A DNA stretch of 64,000 nt. Origin: Conus ventricosus (Eukaryota; Mollusca; Gastropoda; Neogastropoda; Conidae). The translations under genes were made by a program, and so were the position numbers. The notes under the pieces are model-generated. The model made no database searches, was not told the DNA's origin, and was given only the letters and a program-made list of their open reading frames with translations. Where the stretch lies: contig CM031621.1 of the NCBI GenBank assembly GCA_018398815.1, positions 1,253,806 to 1,317,805 of the forward strand, given 5' to 3'. This document shows, piece by piece, positions 10,946-21,065 of the stretch (position 1 is the first letter of the stretch; each line of letters starts with the position of its first letter).

Positions 10946-11059
10946 GGATAAGTTCCCTTAGGCTTGTACTCTTAAAAGTGCCTGTAGCTCCAAGAGACAG
11001 AATTAGAGAGAAGTTCAAACATTCAACACTGATTGAACAACAACAAAACTGACACAAGT

Positions 11060-11526
11060 TATGTGCACTTTCACACATCAACTTTACTTGTTTCTACAAT
11101 ATTCAGTCAGTTCAAGCTGAGTTTTGGTTCCCACTGTTTCATCAGAGAGGGAAAGTTGTGGATGGGTTGAGTTGAAGTCTACTTGGAATATCAGAACTTA
11201 TCTGATGTCGGAGAGGATAGTTGATCTCTCTCTTGTTGCTGGTGACTGATCAACTTGTGTAGACCTGCTGCTCAATTGCTGGACTGTGGTGTGTCTTGGC
11301 TACCAGGGTTGCCCAGGGTAGATAGGATCCCAGTTCGAAAACAACTAGAACCTGGTCTGTAGTTACGTAGCTGAGAGTCTGGCTTGAGTTCACGCACTGG
11401 CCCTCTGGTTTTTTAGAAGAGGTGTGAGATCTCAGCCAACAAAGGATAGACTAGCATACATAATATTTATTTCATAATTCCATAATTCTCAATCACCACT
11501 TCTGTTCCAATTTTGAGTGGAGTTTA
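11060..11526 (-). mobile_element. Retroelement 3'-end-like repeat, copy 2
   Basis: Directly downstream (in minus orientation) of the truncated RNase H of the LINE relic and homologous to 2440-2985. It is probably the 3' part of the same element, although RNase H breaks off abruptly at 11527, so an internal deletion or a separate nested element is also possible. Confidence 0.55.
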
Positions 11527-13720
11527 CTAGTGGAGTGCTTGTGTCACTGCTTCTGCCTCCATTGTTAGACTTGAAGTTGTTAGACTATGCGCACCATTGT
11601 CTTCCAGGATAGTTTGGCCATTTTGCTTCACTGTGTATCCCCAGCCTGATTTACCTTTGGTGACAGAACCGTCAGTGTATATTACAATATCATCTTTTGT
11701 GCAAAGGTCTTCAACCTGCATCTGAATTTCTGCGTTGGTTTTGCCTTTTGGCCATTCTCAACAATATCTTCAAAGTTCTGGAACGATGGCAATTTGGTAG
11801 AGGTGTTTCAAGTGGTCTAGATACGTTTCCCATTTCTTCGTTTCTTTGAGTTCTGCTAACTGGCACACAAGCTGTGTACTGTCTTCTGCCTGTCCCATCC
11901 ATGATTTTCCACCTTCTAACCGAGTGCCTTTTGTTTCTTTGACCGCCGCATGAAGTGGGTTTTGGGGTTTTGCAAAAGCTCTGAAATATGCCTTCACCAG
12001 TTCCAGCTTGTGTCTTGTCTGCATTGAAGGAAGGTCGAGCAGGTATCGCATAGTTTGAATTGGTGTGTCCTTTGTGGCTCCCAGGATCAATCCCATAAAA
12101 TTACTTCATTTTGAATTCTTTCTAATTTAAAAAGATTAATGTTGGACAGTGTTGTAAGCCCTAATCCATAATCAGTCACACTGAGTACAAGTGCGTGGTA
12201 CAGTCGGTAGAGATGGCACTGTTCAGTACCTTTAGCTGCCATTGGTTTTATGGCAGATAGGCCTTTTTTGCATTTAAGAGCAACATTCTCAACATGTTTT
12301 TTCTAAATGTTAGCATTCTGTCAAAGCCTACATCCAAATAGCCAAAGCCTACATCCAAATAGCGTAGGTTGTTAGTTGATTCAATTAATTGGTATTCCAT
12401 TGAAGGAAACTGGTGAGGGTATTTGTCCTGTCTTGTTGTTGAGAGTGCAGACTAATGTCTGGGCCTTTATAGGGTTGATGGACGACCCACTTTCTTGACA
12501 CCACTCAGCAATGTTGTACAACTGTTGCTGAATTGCTTTCGTTGTTTCTTGATCATTCTTTGATGTTTTGTAGATCAGACCTTCATTGTCAATCAGCAAT
12601 TCCGTTTCTGTTGAGGTCTGCAAGGCTCTTAGTGTAAACATTGGGGAGAGAGGAGAACCTCGAGGTAATCCCATAGAAAATTTATGAAGCTCAGACGTCC
12701 ACTCTCCAAATCGTAGGATGACGGTTCGCTCCTGAAGTGCCCCTACTATCCATCGTGTGTCTTGTTGACTCCATAGGCAAAGAGTAGTTCCATGAGAAGC
12801 GAGCAACAGCCAGTGTTTCTTCCTTTCTTTGGAATCCTTTGTATACTTCATAGGCAAAAGCAGCCGCATTTTCTCATGTACTTTTACCTGTTCAGTAGCC
12901 TCCTTCATTTGATGGGAGGATTTGTTGAAGTTTTCTTGCTATGATTCATTCCATGAGCTTTCCTGCTATATGTTGCATAGTGAGTCTGCTGTAGCCATTA
13001 AGCCGATGATGACCTTTTCCTGGTTTTGGTAAAGCTTTCAGGTAGCTGTGTGTCCAGTCTTCTGGGACATAGCCTTTATCAAAACTCACCTGGTAGAGAC
13101 TGAAGAGTTGGGCTCTCTCCTCTTCTGAGAGCTGTTTGATATCTGCATACCGTACTTTGTCTGGACCTGGCGTACTATCCTTAGTGCATCTGGCTATTGC
13201 TTCATCCAGTTCAGATGCTGAAATGTCATCATCAGTGCCAGTGTGAACTGGGTGTTGGTTTTTAACTTGGTTGAATATTTCTTCTTTTCCTCCAAATTTC
13301 TTTGAACACTCTGTTCTGTGAAACGTTTGAGTAGAACCGACCCTTTCTCCAAATTTGTCTCGAGTTTTGTGATCCCATCAGCTTCTAAGATATCTGGGGT
13401 TGCGTTTGTTTTGTGTAATCCTTCCATGCAATTATAAAAGTGCCAGAACTGAGTCAGTGTTGTGTCATAATTAAGTGACAGACAAAATTGTGGTTACTTG
13501 GTTTCTTTTGCTTCTTTAGCTGCTCTTTTGAACTGTTCAGTTTTCTGATTCATGTCTGTTTTAATAGCTAGATCAAGGCAATGTTTTCTTTTTTCTCTGC
13601 CAAATTCTTACAGCCTTGCATTTCTCTTTGCAGACGGTTTCTGTGTCTATATTCCACCAGAGGGGTTGAACGATTTGTTTGGTTGTAGTATCGTTTCTTT
13701 TGCATCTTCTACTCCTTAAC
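11527..13720 (-). pseudogene. Decayed non-LTR retrotransposon (RT plus RNase H), minus strand
   Basis: Order on the minus strand: a PLWWN-type linker near 13660; an RT amino part near 13200-13000 (TPGPDKVRYADIKQLSEEE, GYVPEDW, LKALPKPGKGHHRLNGYSRL); an RT palm at 12908-12381 with SMGLPRGSPLSPMF; a connection region at 12096-11770; and an RNase H start at 11721 with IYTDGSVTKGKSGWGYTV and MEAEAVTQAL. The RT catalytic Tyr/Phe-Ala-Asp-Asp position reads IDNEGLIYKTS, so the active site is lost. There are frameshifts near 13200 and between the blocks, and RNase H ends with a stop after QALH. The endonuclease is absent. An RNase H after the RT suggests the I group of LINEs. Inactive. Confidence 0.8.
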
Positions 13721-13782
13721 GACCCTATGATATCCCCTTCATTGTTGTCAGATTAAAAGGGTCAGCATAACAACAATGTGTG

Positions 13783-13888
13783 TGCCAGTGTGTGTGTGTA
13801 TGTGTGTGTGTGTGTGCATGCGTTTGCGTGTGTGAGCATACACATGCACAAACGTATGTGTGCGAGGGTGTGTATCAGGGTGTAAACA

Positions 13889-13932
<44 letters not shown>
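13783..13932. repeat. (GT)n compound microsatellite
   Basis: Two GT-rich runs around 13790-13822 and 13892-13932 with imperfect sequence between them. Confidence 0.9.
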
Positions 13933-13936
<4 letters not shown>

Positions 13937-14540
13937 CTGTATCTGGGAACATTTAATTGCAATTGTTAATTCTTTGGTAGGTCTTAATGTATCTTTTTAA
14001 TTTATTTATGTTTACTGGGTAATGTATTGGTGGTATGCCATGAAAGAAACACATATTGGAGTACATCACAGATTCTTGGGGACCTCAGCTTGGTAACTGA
14101 GGGCTTTTGATGCCCATGGGAATGCAGGTGTGGATGGACAGAGAGAATGAGGCAGATATCTCCTGCAGGATCAAGAAGCATGCATGTTCATGTGGGATAG
14201 TGGCATTGGCGGTCGTAGGTAGTGTGCATGGTTGCAGCATCATGTTTACCACATGCTATGTTGGAAGTTAAGAATTTTTGTGGTATGTCCATCGAGTAGT
14301 TAGATAACTACAATGTTTATGAAATATGCTTTCTATCTTTACTGAAATATGTCTTTTCCGTTGCCATTATAATTGTTATCATTGTTAGAACTATTACTAT
14401 TTTCATCAGCATTTTCATTCCAGTATTATATTCATCACTATTAATTTTCACCATAATAATCATAATTCTTGGTATTGTTATCAATCAATATTAATTATGT
14501 AATCTTCTGAACATTCATTCTCCACAAATAATCAAATGCA
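13933..14540. other. Intron sequence, no gene
   Basis: AT-rich, with many ATTATT/ATCATT stretches; no coding potential or repeat family recognised. Confidence 0.4.
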
Positions 14541-14544
14541 TGCG

Positions 14545-14600
<56 letters not shown>

Positions 14601-14622
14601 CGTGTGCGTGTGTGTGTGTGCT
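14545..14622. repeat. (CA)n-(GT)n microsatellite
   Basis: A CA run of about 50 bases, then ATGCGTGTGCGTGTGTG. It directly precedes the DNA transposon. Confidence 0.95.
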
Positions 14623-14645
14623 CATATGCACAGGCAAATATACAT

Positions 14646-15454
14646 CAGGCATGAAAGTGACCAGCAGTAAAAAAGGCTGAAAAATCGGCGGGGGTCTGGG
14701 GGCCACCATAGGCCCCAGTGGGGCCCAGGGGCAACGCCCCGGCGGGGGTCAGGGGGCAGAGCCCCCTGAAGCTGAAGCTTTTTTATTAAATAAAAGGCCT
14801 AAAACTGCAAATAAACCCCTATTTCAGCGCTGTTAAGAAGGGCAAATAAGCCACATTTTCATGTTTTCAGTAATGAAAATAATACTTCAAAAGATCATAT
14901 AATAATATACTTTTATATGTGCATACTGACTCATTCACTCGCATTATTTTATTTTTACTTTTAACATGCGCGCTGGTGACCTACTCGTTTTTGAGTGAAC
15001 CAGTATTTTAGGAAGAAGAAAACAATGAGGCAGCCTTCATCACAACATTGATTCAGTCAGTCAATCTTTCCACATGGAACACAAAATGCAGCGCCTTTTT
15101 CGTCTAATTTGCGAAACACATCGCCAACTCGAACATCGTCCACTTCCTGGTCGTTTCTCATCCCTTTTTTTTTGCGTGAAATCGCGACGCGCTTGACAAA
15201 CTTCGGCAATTTAACGATGTCCGACGTTCGACAGGCGCGAAAAGACCGGATGTTGATTGACGGCGGAAGTGACCGGTTGACTCTTTTGAGAATAACAAAT
15301 TGTCCAAATGGGAATAGCATCGAACAAAAGTTTATTTCAGGATTTTTCTTTTCTTTTTTTTTTTTTTTTGGGGCGGCACATTTTTTTGGGGGGCGGCGCA
15401 GATGAAAAAAATGGGCGGAAAATCCGCCTTAGGCGGACGAATTTCATGCCTGAT
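14646..15454. mobile_element. DNA transposon with short terminal inverted repeats
   Basis: An element of about 810 bp. The left end reads TCAGGCATGAAA and the right end TTTCATGCCTGA, exact inverted repeats of 12 bp, with TACA directly flanking both sides as a possible 4-bp target duplication. The left interior is GC-rich with two small hairpins (GGGGCAACGCCCC and GGGGGCAGAGCCCCC, near 14738-14770). The right interior holds a minus-strand protein fragment (15057-15219). It is too short to encode a full transposase, so it is non-autonomous or internally deleted. The superfamily is not assigned. Confidence 0.65.
15057..15219 (-). pseudogene. Transposase N-terminus-like fragment inside the DNA transposon
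   Basis: On the minus strand the frame reads SDIVKLPKFVKRVAISRKKK, then DVRVGDVFRKL and AAFCVPCGKID. The basic stretch and the C-P-C pair resemble the N-terminal zinc-finger start of transposase-derived proteins. The expected initiator is ACG rather than ATG before SDIV, and no catalytic domain follows. The family is not identified with confidence. Confidence 0.4.
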
Positions 15455-15782
15455 ACATACACACTTATCCATCAACTGCAAATCCTGCACATTGTTGTCT
15501 CGTGGCATAGCAGACGTATAGTATATATGGAATAGCCTGCAAACAGCCTCATTCATGAAACTAACTGAAACTATAATCACACATTTTCCACCTCATTTCA
15601 TTGTAGACAGTGTATTCATGGACAAAAACTTCAATTGATGTTGTAAGCATTATCCATCCCACCTCACTGTAGAAGATGCAATTAATTGCAAATATGTCAG
15701 GACTTCAACCTTCAATTTTCAGTTCATAGAATGAAAACAAATTGCTGTGTTAGGACCAGGAATTGATAGAATGAAAACAACT

Positions 15783-16033
15783 TGCTAGGTAAGGTAAGGT
15801 AATGTTGCTTAGAGCCCAGCCCACCACAAAGGGCCATATCTGGGCTGTCACCATGTTAAAAACAAATTGCTAGGTAAGGTAAGGTAATGTTGCTTAGAGC
15901 CCAGCCGACCACAAAGGGCCATATCTGGGCTGTCACCATGTTAAAAACAAATTGCTAGGTAAGGTAAGGTAATGTTGCTTAGAGCCCAGCCGACCACAAA
16001 GGGCCATATCTGGGCTGTCACCATGTTAAAAAC
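15783..16033 (+). repeat. SINE-like repeat, three tandem 85-bp copies
   Basis: Three nearly identical head-to-tail units containing GGTAAGGTAATGTTGCTTAG, AGCCCAGCCGACCACAAAGG and GCTGTCACCATGTTAAAAAC. The same family occurs singly at 2166 and 61861. The trio sits inside a tandem duplication of the splice acceptor of the exon at 16089: one acceptor-like copy lies upstream (15729-15768), one directly after the trio, and then the true acceptor. Confidence 0.85.
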
Positions 16034-16088
16034 AACTTGCTGTGTCAGGACCAGGAAATGACCGAATGAAAACAACTTGCTGTGTCAG

Positions 16089-16229
16089 GACCAGGAATTG
16101 GATGAGCTTCACACCTACCTGTACCGCCTGTATGGGGCCATGATTCTAGGCTACTGCTGCCTGCCCTACATTGCTCCCAAGTTCAGGGCCTCTGCCAACA
16201 AACGGGCCATCCTCTTCTCCAGAGCTTTG
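16089..16229 (+). CDS. Multi-pass membrane protein, exon (second half, part 1)
   Basis: A 141-bp exon of 47 codons, phase 0 at both ends, with donor GTTTGT at 16230. It starts DQELDELHTYLYRLYGAM and ends AILFSRAL, with a hydrophobic segment YGAMILGYCCLPYIA. It is the counterpart of the exon at 728 (D...D.LH.YL, then a helix, then R..L.LSR). The acceptor is TGTGTCAG at 16088; a second AG six bases later (ACCAG, exon from 16095) could drop two residues. Near-identical acceptor copies lie upstream at about 15742 and 16038. Very good codon-level conservation pattern; family unnamed. Confidence 0.75.
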
Positions 16230-16609
16230 GTTTGTATAGCATTGGAAAGAAATGGACCTTGAGCTGGTGGATCTATTTCAGTTCTATACACAGCTTGAAC
16301 TTTTGAATAGGAATTGTGATTTCAAGCATTTCTTTTTATCGCTGATGTCGGGGCAAGAGAGGAGAGGGACCAAAGTGAATTTTTCACTATATTTTTGTAA
16401 TGCTTTTAATATTTTTACACCAGTATGAATTAAGCACCTGGGCATCATAAACATCATTTGTTTCCATTTCTTTTCAATCTGACCCACATGATTTTCTGTA
16501 AGATTTGTATTCTCACTAATTAAGTGTTAGAGGAAAAAAACATATTTCCTGTGTACTTTTGCCATGAAACATAATTTTGTACAACTGAAGATACAACTTG
16601 TCCTGGCAG
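16230..16609. other. Short intron
   Basis: 380-bp AT-rich intron between the last two exons, ending CTTGTCCTGGCAG before 16610. Confidence 0.7.
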
Positions 16610-16957
16610 AGCATGCTGGTGACGCTGCTTGTGACGTTCAGCAAGTATCACCATGGGGACATCCCAGAGGGCTTCGGGGGCAAGCTGATGATTGCCAGCC
16701 TTATTGTTCTCACTCTGCCCTCTGCTATTGGCAGCATGCGACACGAACACAGCTCAGGCTGGGACCTGCCCTGGCGGGGACTTCGGGTGCCACATGTAGG
16801 AGTGGGTGGCAACCCTGCTGACAATCTCTTCCAAGCAGCCAAGGACCTAAGGAGTCTGTCCAAAATCTCTCCCAAACAGCGCCCAAGACAGCTGAGACGC
16901 AGGAGTCGTAATCGCAGAAGTAAGAGTCGAGGACGTAGCCATTCCAGAAGGAGATAG
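16610..16957 (+). CDS. Multi-pass membrane protein, terminal exon (second half, part 2, plus basic tail)
   Basis: The terminal coding exon, 348 bp including the TAG stop at 16955-16957; 115 codons, entered in phase 0 after TGGCAG. It encodes SMLVTLLVTFSKYHHGD, a membrane segment KLMIASLIVLTLPSAIG, a conserved-looking loop HEHSSGWDLPWRGLRVP, and a cytoplasm-like tail ending in RRRSRNRRSKSRGRSHSRRR. The Arg/Ser tail is unusual for an otherwise hydrophobic protein and could be an ER-retention or nucleic-acid-binding type segment; this is inference. With the exons at 728, 9641 and 16089 it gives at least 277 residues and about six membrane segments. Confidence 0.8.
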   Translation, partial: SMLVTLLVTFSKYHHGDIPEGFGGKLMIASLIVLTLPSAIGSMRHEHSSGWDLPWRGLRVPHVGVGGNPADNLFQAAKDLRSLSKISPKQRPRQLRRRSRNRRSKSRGRSHSRRR

Positions 16958-17395
16958 AGGAACCGAGTGGCTCTTAGATTTGGGTCATAACGATGGAGAC
17001 AGAATGGAGAATAGTTTAGATTGGTTTTGCCCTTTTTACATGTCATGGTGTGTATTTGATGTTGGCACACTTGTATAAAAGTTACAGTTTTAACATTCTG
17101 ACGAATTTTCTTTTCACCAACTTGTCAGTTTAAAGTGAAACCAATAGCAGTCCTTTCACACTGCTTGCTTCTTATCTCCATTGTCTATTGGAATGTGAAT
17201 ATGGAAACTACAATGTAATGATCTCACCGGGTCTTGTTATTTAGTTGATTTTACAACTTTTGTCACAACACATGAAAAATCACAGCAGAAGGTGTAAATA
17301 ACAGACAGATGCATTTAAACAGAAAGGACTGACGTGTCGATAAAATGTAGCAAGACAAAGTGTATGGATTATTAATAAAGTTTGTTTATGCTAGC
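16958..17395 (+). other. 3' untranslated region of the membrane protein gene
   Basis: About 420 bp of non-coding sequence between the stop codon and an AATAAA signal. The exact cleavage site is not determined. Confidence 0.6.
17374..17379 (+). terminator. Polyadenylation signal AATAAA
   Basis: AATAAA followed within about 15 bases by a GT/T-rich stretch (GTTTGTTTATG), as expected for mRNA 3'-end processing of the + strand gene ending at 16957. Confidence 0.65.
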
Positions 17396-18307
17396 ACCTT
17401 CCAGTATTCCTGTGGCTGAAACTTTCTCTTCCTTTCTTTTTTTGTTTTGTTTTTGCTTTGAAAGATTGATATACCTTCATGGTTTCCTGAAAATTGATCT
17501 GTGAATGCTCTGTGGCACAATTCCCAGCAGTCCTTTATCAGAAGGGATACTTGCAGACTAGGGCTTGTCACCAATGCAAAAGGTATTAACAATTTTTCCC
17601 CCTTTCTTGACATTTGCAAGGTCACATACACTCACAGTAGACATGAATTCACTAAGCTGAAATCTCACCATCTCTGCCCTTACTGTCTATGGCTGCCTGC
17701 ATTTTCGTTATGAAAACATAATTTCAGGACTCTTCAGTTGAAATGTGCTACCAGGTTTAAACAAGCCCATATAATTCATGTGGTGATGCAACATTTTTTC
17801 TTAATGAGATGTCACCATACCAACACTTGACATCAGCCCACTGCTGTCAGGAGACAAACTAAACCAGGCACTGTCCTGTCAGACAGCACAGCTGATGTAT
17901 GTCTTGCATGCACACTGCACTGTCTCTTTCTCTCTCTTTTTTTTAGCATCCCCACCTCCAAAACAAACAACAGAAAGCAAAAATCTTCAATCATAAGTTT
18001 ATTTCTAAACACCACAAGCAAGTTCCAACAGTAATAAGCTATTTTTATCAAGGTTTTTGTTACAACCATGCGCAAAGGGAATTACAGACCACAGTTAACT
18101 TGAACTGCAGATTAACCTTCACCAGATTTCACTCTTTGCTACACAGTCCAGATGTTGTGGGTCTCCCAGAATCAATTCATTTTACACAGACTGTACTGTG
18201 TGCTTTTACTGTATTCATTTCTGTTCAGATATTGCAGGTGCTGGTGGACCCATACTGGTCAAAGAGTCTTCAAGAGATTTTACTTTAACAGAAGATGGTG
18301 GACCCCC
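17396..18307. other. Intergenic sequence
   Basis: Between the poly(A) site and the next array. No exon with splice sites and a conserved frame was recognised; small frames are not supported. Confidence 0.4.
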
Positions 18308-19302
18308 AGACCCATACTCAGTGCACTGCAGTATCCAATGACCGCTCTTTAAGGTAGGGTTCACCAGGACCTGTGCACTGCAGTATCCAATGACCGCTCT
18401 TTAAGGTAGGGTTCACCAGGACCTGTGCACTGCAGTATCCAATGACCGCTCTTTAAGGTAGGGTTCACCAGGACCTGTGCACTGCAGTATCCAATGACCG
18501 CTCTTTAAGGTAGGGTTCACCAGGACCTCTGCACTGCAGTATCCAATGACCGCTCTTTAAGGTAGGGTTCACCAGACCCATACTCTTCACTGCAGTATCC
18601 AATGACCACTCTTTAAGGTAGGGTTCACCAGACCCATACTCTGTGCACTGCAGTATCCAGTGACCGCTCTTTAAGGTAGGGTTCACCAGGACCTGTGCAC
18701 TGCAGTATCCAATGACCGCTCTTTAAGGTAGGGTTCACCAGACCCATACTCTTCACTGCAGTATCCAATGACCGCTCTTTAAGGTAGGGTTCACCAGACC
18801 CATACTCTGCACTGCAGTATCCAATGACCGCTCTTTAAGGTAGGGTTCACTAGACCCATACTCTGCACTGCAGTATCCAATGACCGCTCTTTAAGGTAGG
18901 GTTCACCAGACCCATACTCTGTGCACTGCAGTATCCAATGACCGCTCTTTAAGGTAGGGTTCACCAGACCCATACTCTTCACTGCAGTATCCAATGACCG
19001 CTCTTTAAGGTAGGGTTCACCAGGACCTGTGCACTGCAGTATCCAATGACCGCTCTTTAAGGTAGAGTTCACCAGGACCTGTGCACTGCAGTATCCAATG
19101 ACCGCTCTTTAAGGTAGGGTTCACCAGACCCATACTCTGCACTGCAGTATCCAATGACCGCTCTTTAAGGTAGGGTTCACCAGACCCATACTCTGCACTG
19201 CAGTATCCAATGACCGCTCTTTAAGGTAGGGTTCACCAGACCCATACTCTGCACTGCAGTATCCAATGACCGCTCTTTAAGGTAGGGTTCACCAGGACCC
19301 GT
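18308..19302. repeat. 52-57 bp minisatellite, about 18 copies
   Basis: The unit contains CACTGCAGTATCCAATGACC, GCTCTTTAAGGTAGGGTTCA and CCAG. It exists in two versions, one ending GACCTGTG and one ending ACCCATACTCT, and these are interspersed. The array ends with a degraded GTGCATCCGCAG. Confidence 0.95.
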
Positions 19303-19521
19303 GCATCCGCAGTGTATTGTTCAAGTTGCACAACTGATTATTTTGCTCCCTTCTGATAAACTGACACCATAATTTGCTGACATAGAGTAAAGTACATTGT
19401 TGAAAAATACTTAAAATTTCAACAGAACAATTTTGATGGTTCTAAAGAGATAAAGACTTTTATATGTTTTGTGAACAGGGATGCCCAGAAAATATGGTGA
19501 TGATTACAAGGTGCACCTCTT

Positions 19522-19560
<39 letters not shown>

Positions 19561-19758
19561 GTTAAACATTATCCACTGCCACATACAGTTTATACAAAAG
19601 TGCAACAACTGCTTCATTAAAAACCAATCGGAGAAAAAAAAGAAATACCAACATCAAGGGAAAACACAAGTGGCATAAGGAAAAATGTCACCAGAGTTCA
19701 ATTAATTAGAACTGCAGATTAAAAGGCACCCATTTATAGCGATAAATAGATAGATGTG

Positions 19759-19795
<37 letters not shown>

Positions 19796-19880
19796 AGCAG
19801 CAGTTTCATTTTTAAAAGCCAAGCACTCATAAAAACACTAGCACCATAAAGTGATGCAGAAGGGGTGGTTCATACTGTTG
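19303..19880. repeat. Intergenic sequence with two (CA)n microsatellites
   Basis: CA runs at about 19526-19558 and 19759-19792 in otherwise unremarkable AT-rich DNA. No gene is seen. Confidence 0.8.
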
Positions 19881-20958
19881 ACAGAACAGCCTACCACACA
19901 AGCTCTCCCCATCATAAACTTAAGAGCAAATTGTCCTTCCTGTCATTAAGAACCTAGCCAACCAACCAAACCATCCCCACCAAAGTAAACTGCAAGTTGA
20001 CCTTGTTATTTAGAACCTAGCCAACCAACCAAACCATCCCCACCAAAGTGATGTGCACGTTGTCCTTGTTATTCAGAACCTAGCCAACCAACCAAACCAT
20101 CCCCACCAAAGTGATGTGCAAGTTGTCCATCTTCTTGACAGAACAGCCTATCTCACAAGCTCTCCCCATTATAAACTGAAGTGCACGTTGTCCTTGCTAT
20201 TCAGAACCTAGTCAACCAACCAAACCATCCCCACCAAAGTGATGTGCAAGTTGTTCATGTTGTTGAAGGAGCAGCCTACAACACAAGTCATCCCTGTCTG
20301 GAGTAATATGCAAGTGTCCTTCAGGTTGTTAAAAACCAAGCCACTGACGCAGTCTATTCCTATTTTACAGTGATGCGTAAATGGTCTTTTGTATCACTGA
20401 GAACCCAGTCAACCACACAAGCTTTCCCTATCAAAATGTGCAGATATCCTTCATGACACTGAGAAACAAAGCCACCACAAGAACTCTACCACTCATACAG
20501 TGATGTGCAAGTGGTCCTTCACAAAACGTATGTGAAGTGGTCCTTCACAAGTGCAGATATCCTTCATGACACCGAGAAACAAAGCCACCACAAGAGCTCT
20601 ACCAATCATACAGTGATGTGCAAGCGGTCCTTCACAAAACATATGTGCAAGTGGTCCTTCACAAAACAGAGCCCAGCCAACCACACAAGTTGCCCCCATC
20701 ATGAAGTGATGTGCAAATAGTCCTACATGTTGTAGACAGCTTAACCAACCACACAATCTATCCACATAAAGTAGTGATGTGCAAGTGCTCCAACATGTAG
20801 ACAGCCTAGCTGAGTATACAAGCTATCCTCACTATAACAGGATGTGCAAATGGTGCTTCATGTTTTTAAGAGGCTGCTGTCTTAGCACACAAAGTATCCC
20901 CATCATAAAACTGACATGCAAAGTAATCCTTCACATTGTAAGGAGCCTAACCAACCAC
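19881..20958. repeat. Degenerate ~60-bp repeat family
   Basis: Recurring but diverged units built from ACCTAGCCAACCAACCAAAC, CATCCCCACCAAAGTGATGT, GCAAGTTGTCC or the later forms AGCCAACCACACAAG and GTGATGTGCAAGTGGTCCTT. The gradual change along the stretch suggests an old tandem array. Confidence 0.8.
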
Positions 20959-21065
20959 ACAAACTGGAGCCCTAGCTAACCACACAAACTGGAGCCCTAG
21001 CTAACCACACAAACTGGAGCCCTAGCTAACCACACAAACTGGAGCCCTAGCTAACCACACAAACT
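20959..21065. repeat. 25-bp perfect minisatellite, about 4-5 copies
   Basis: GGAGCCCTAGCTAACCACAC then AAACT, repeated identically. It is a fresh, homogeneous expansion of one piece of the degenerate array to its left. Confidence 0.95.
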
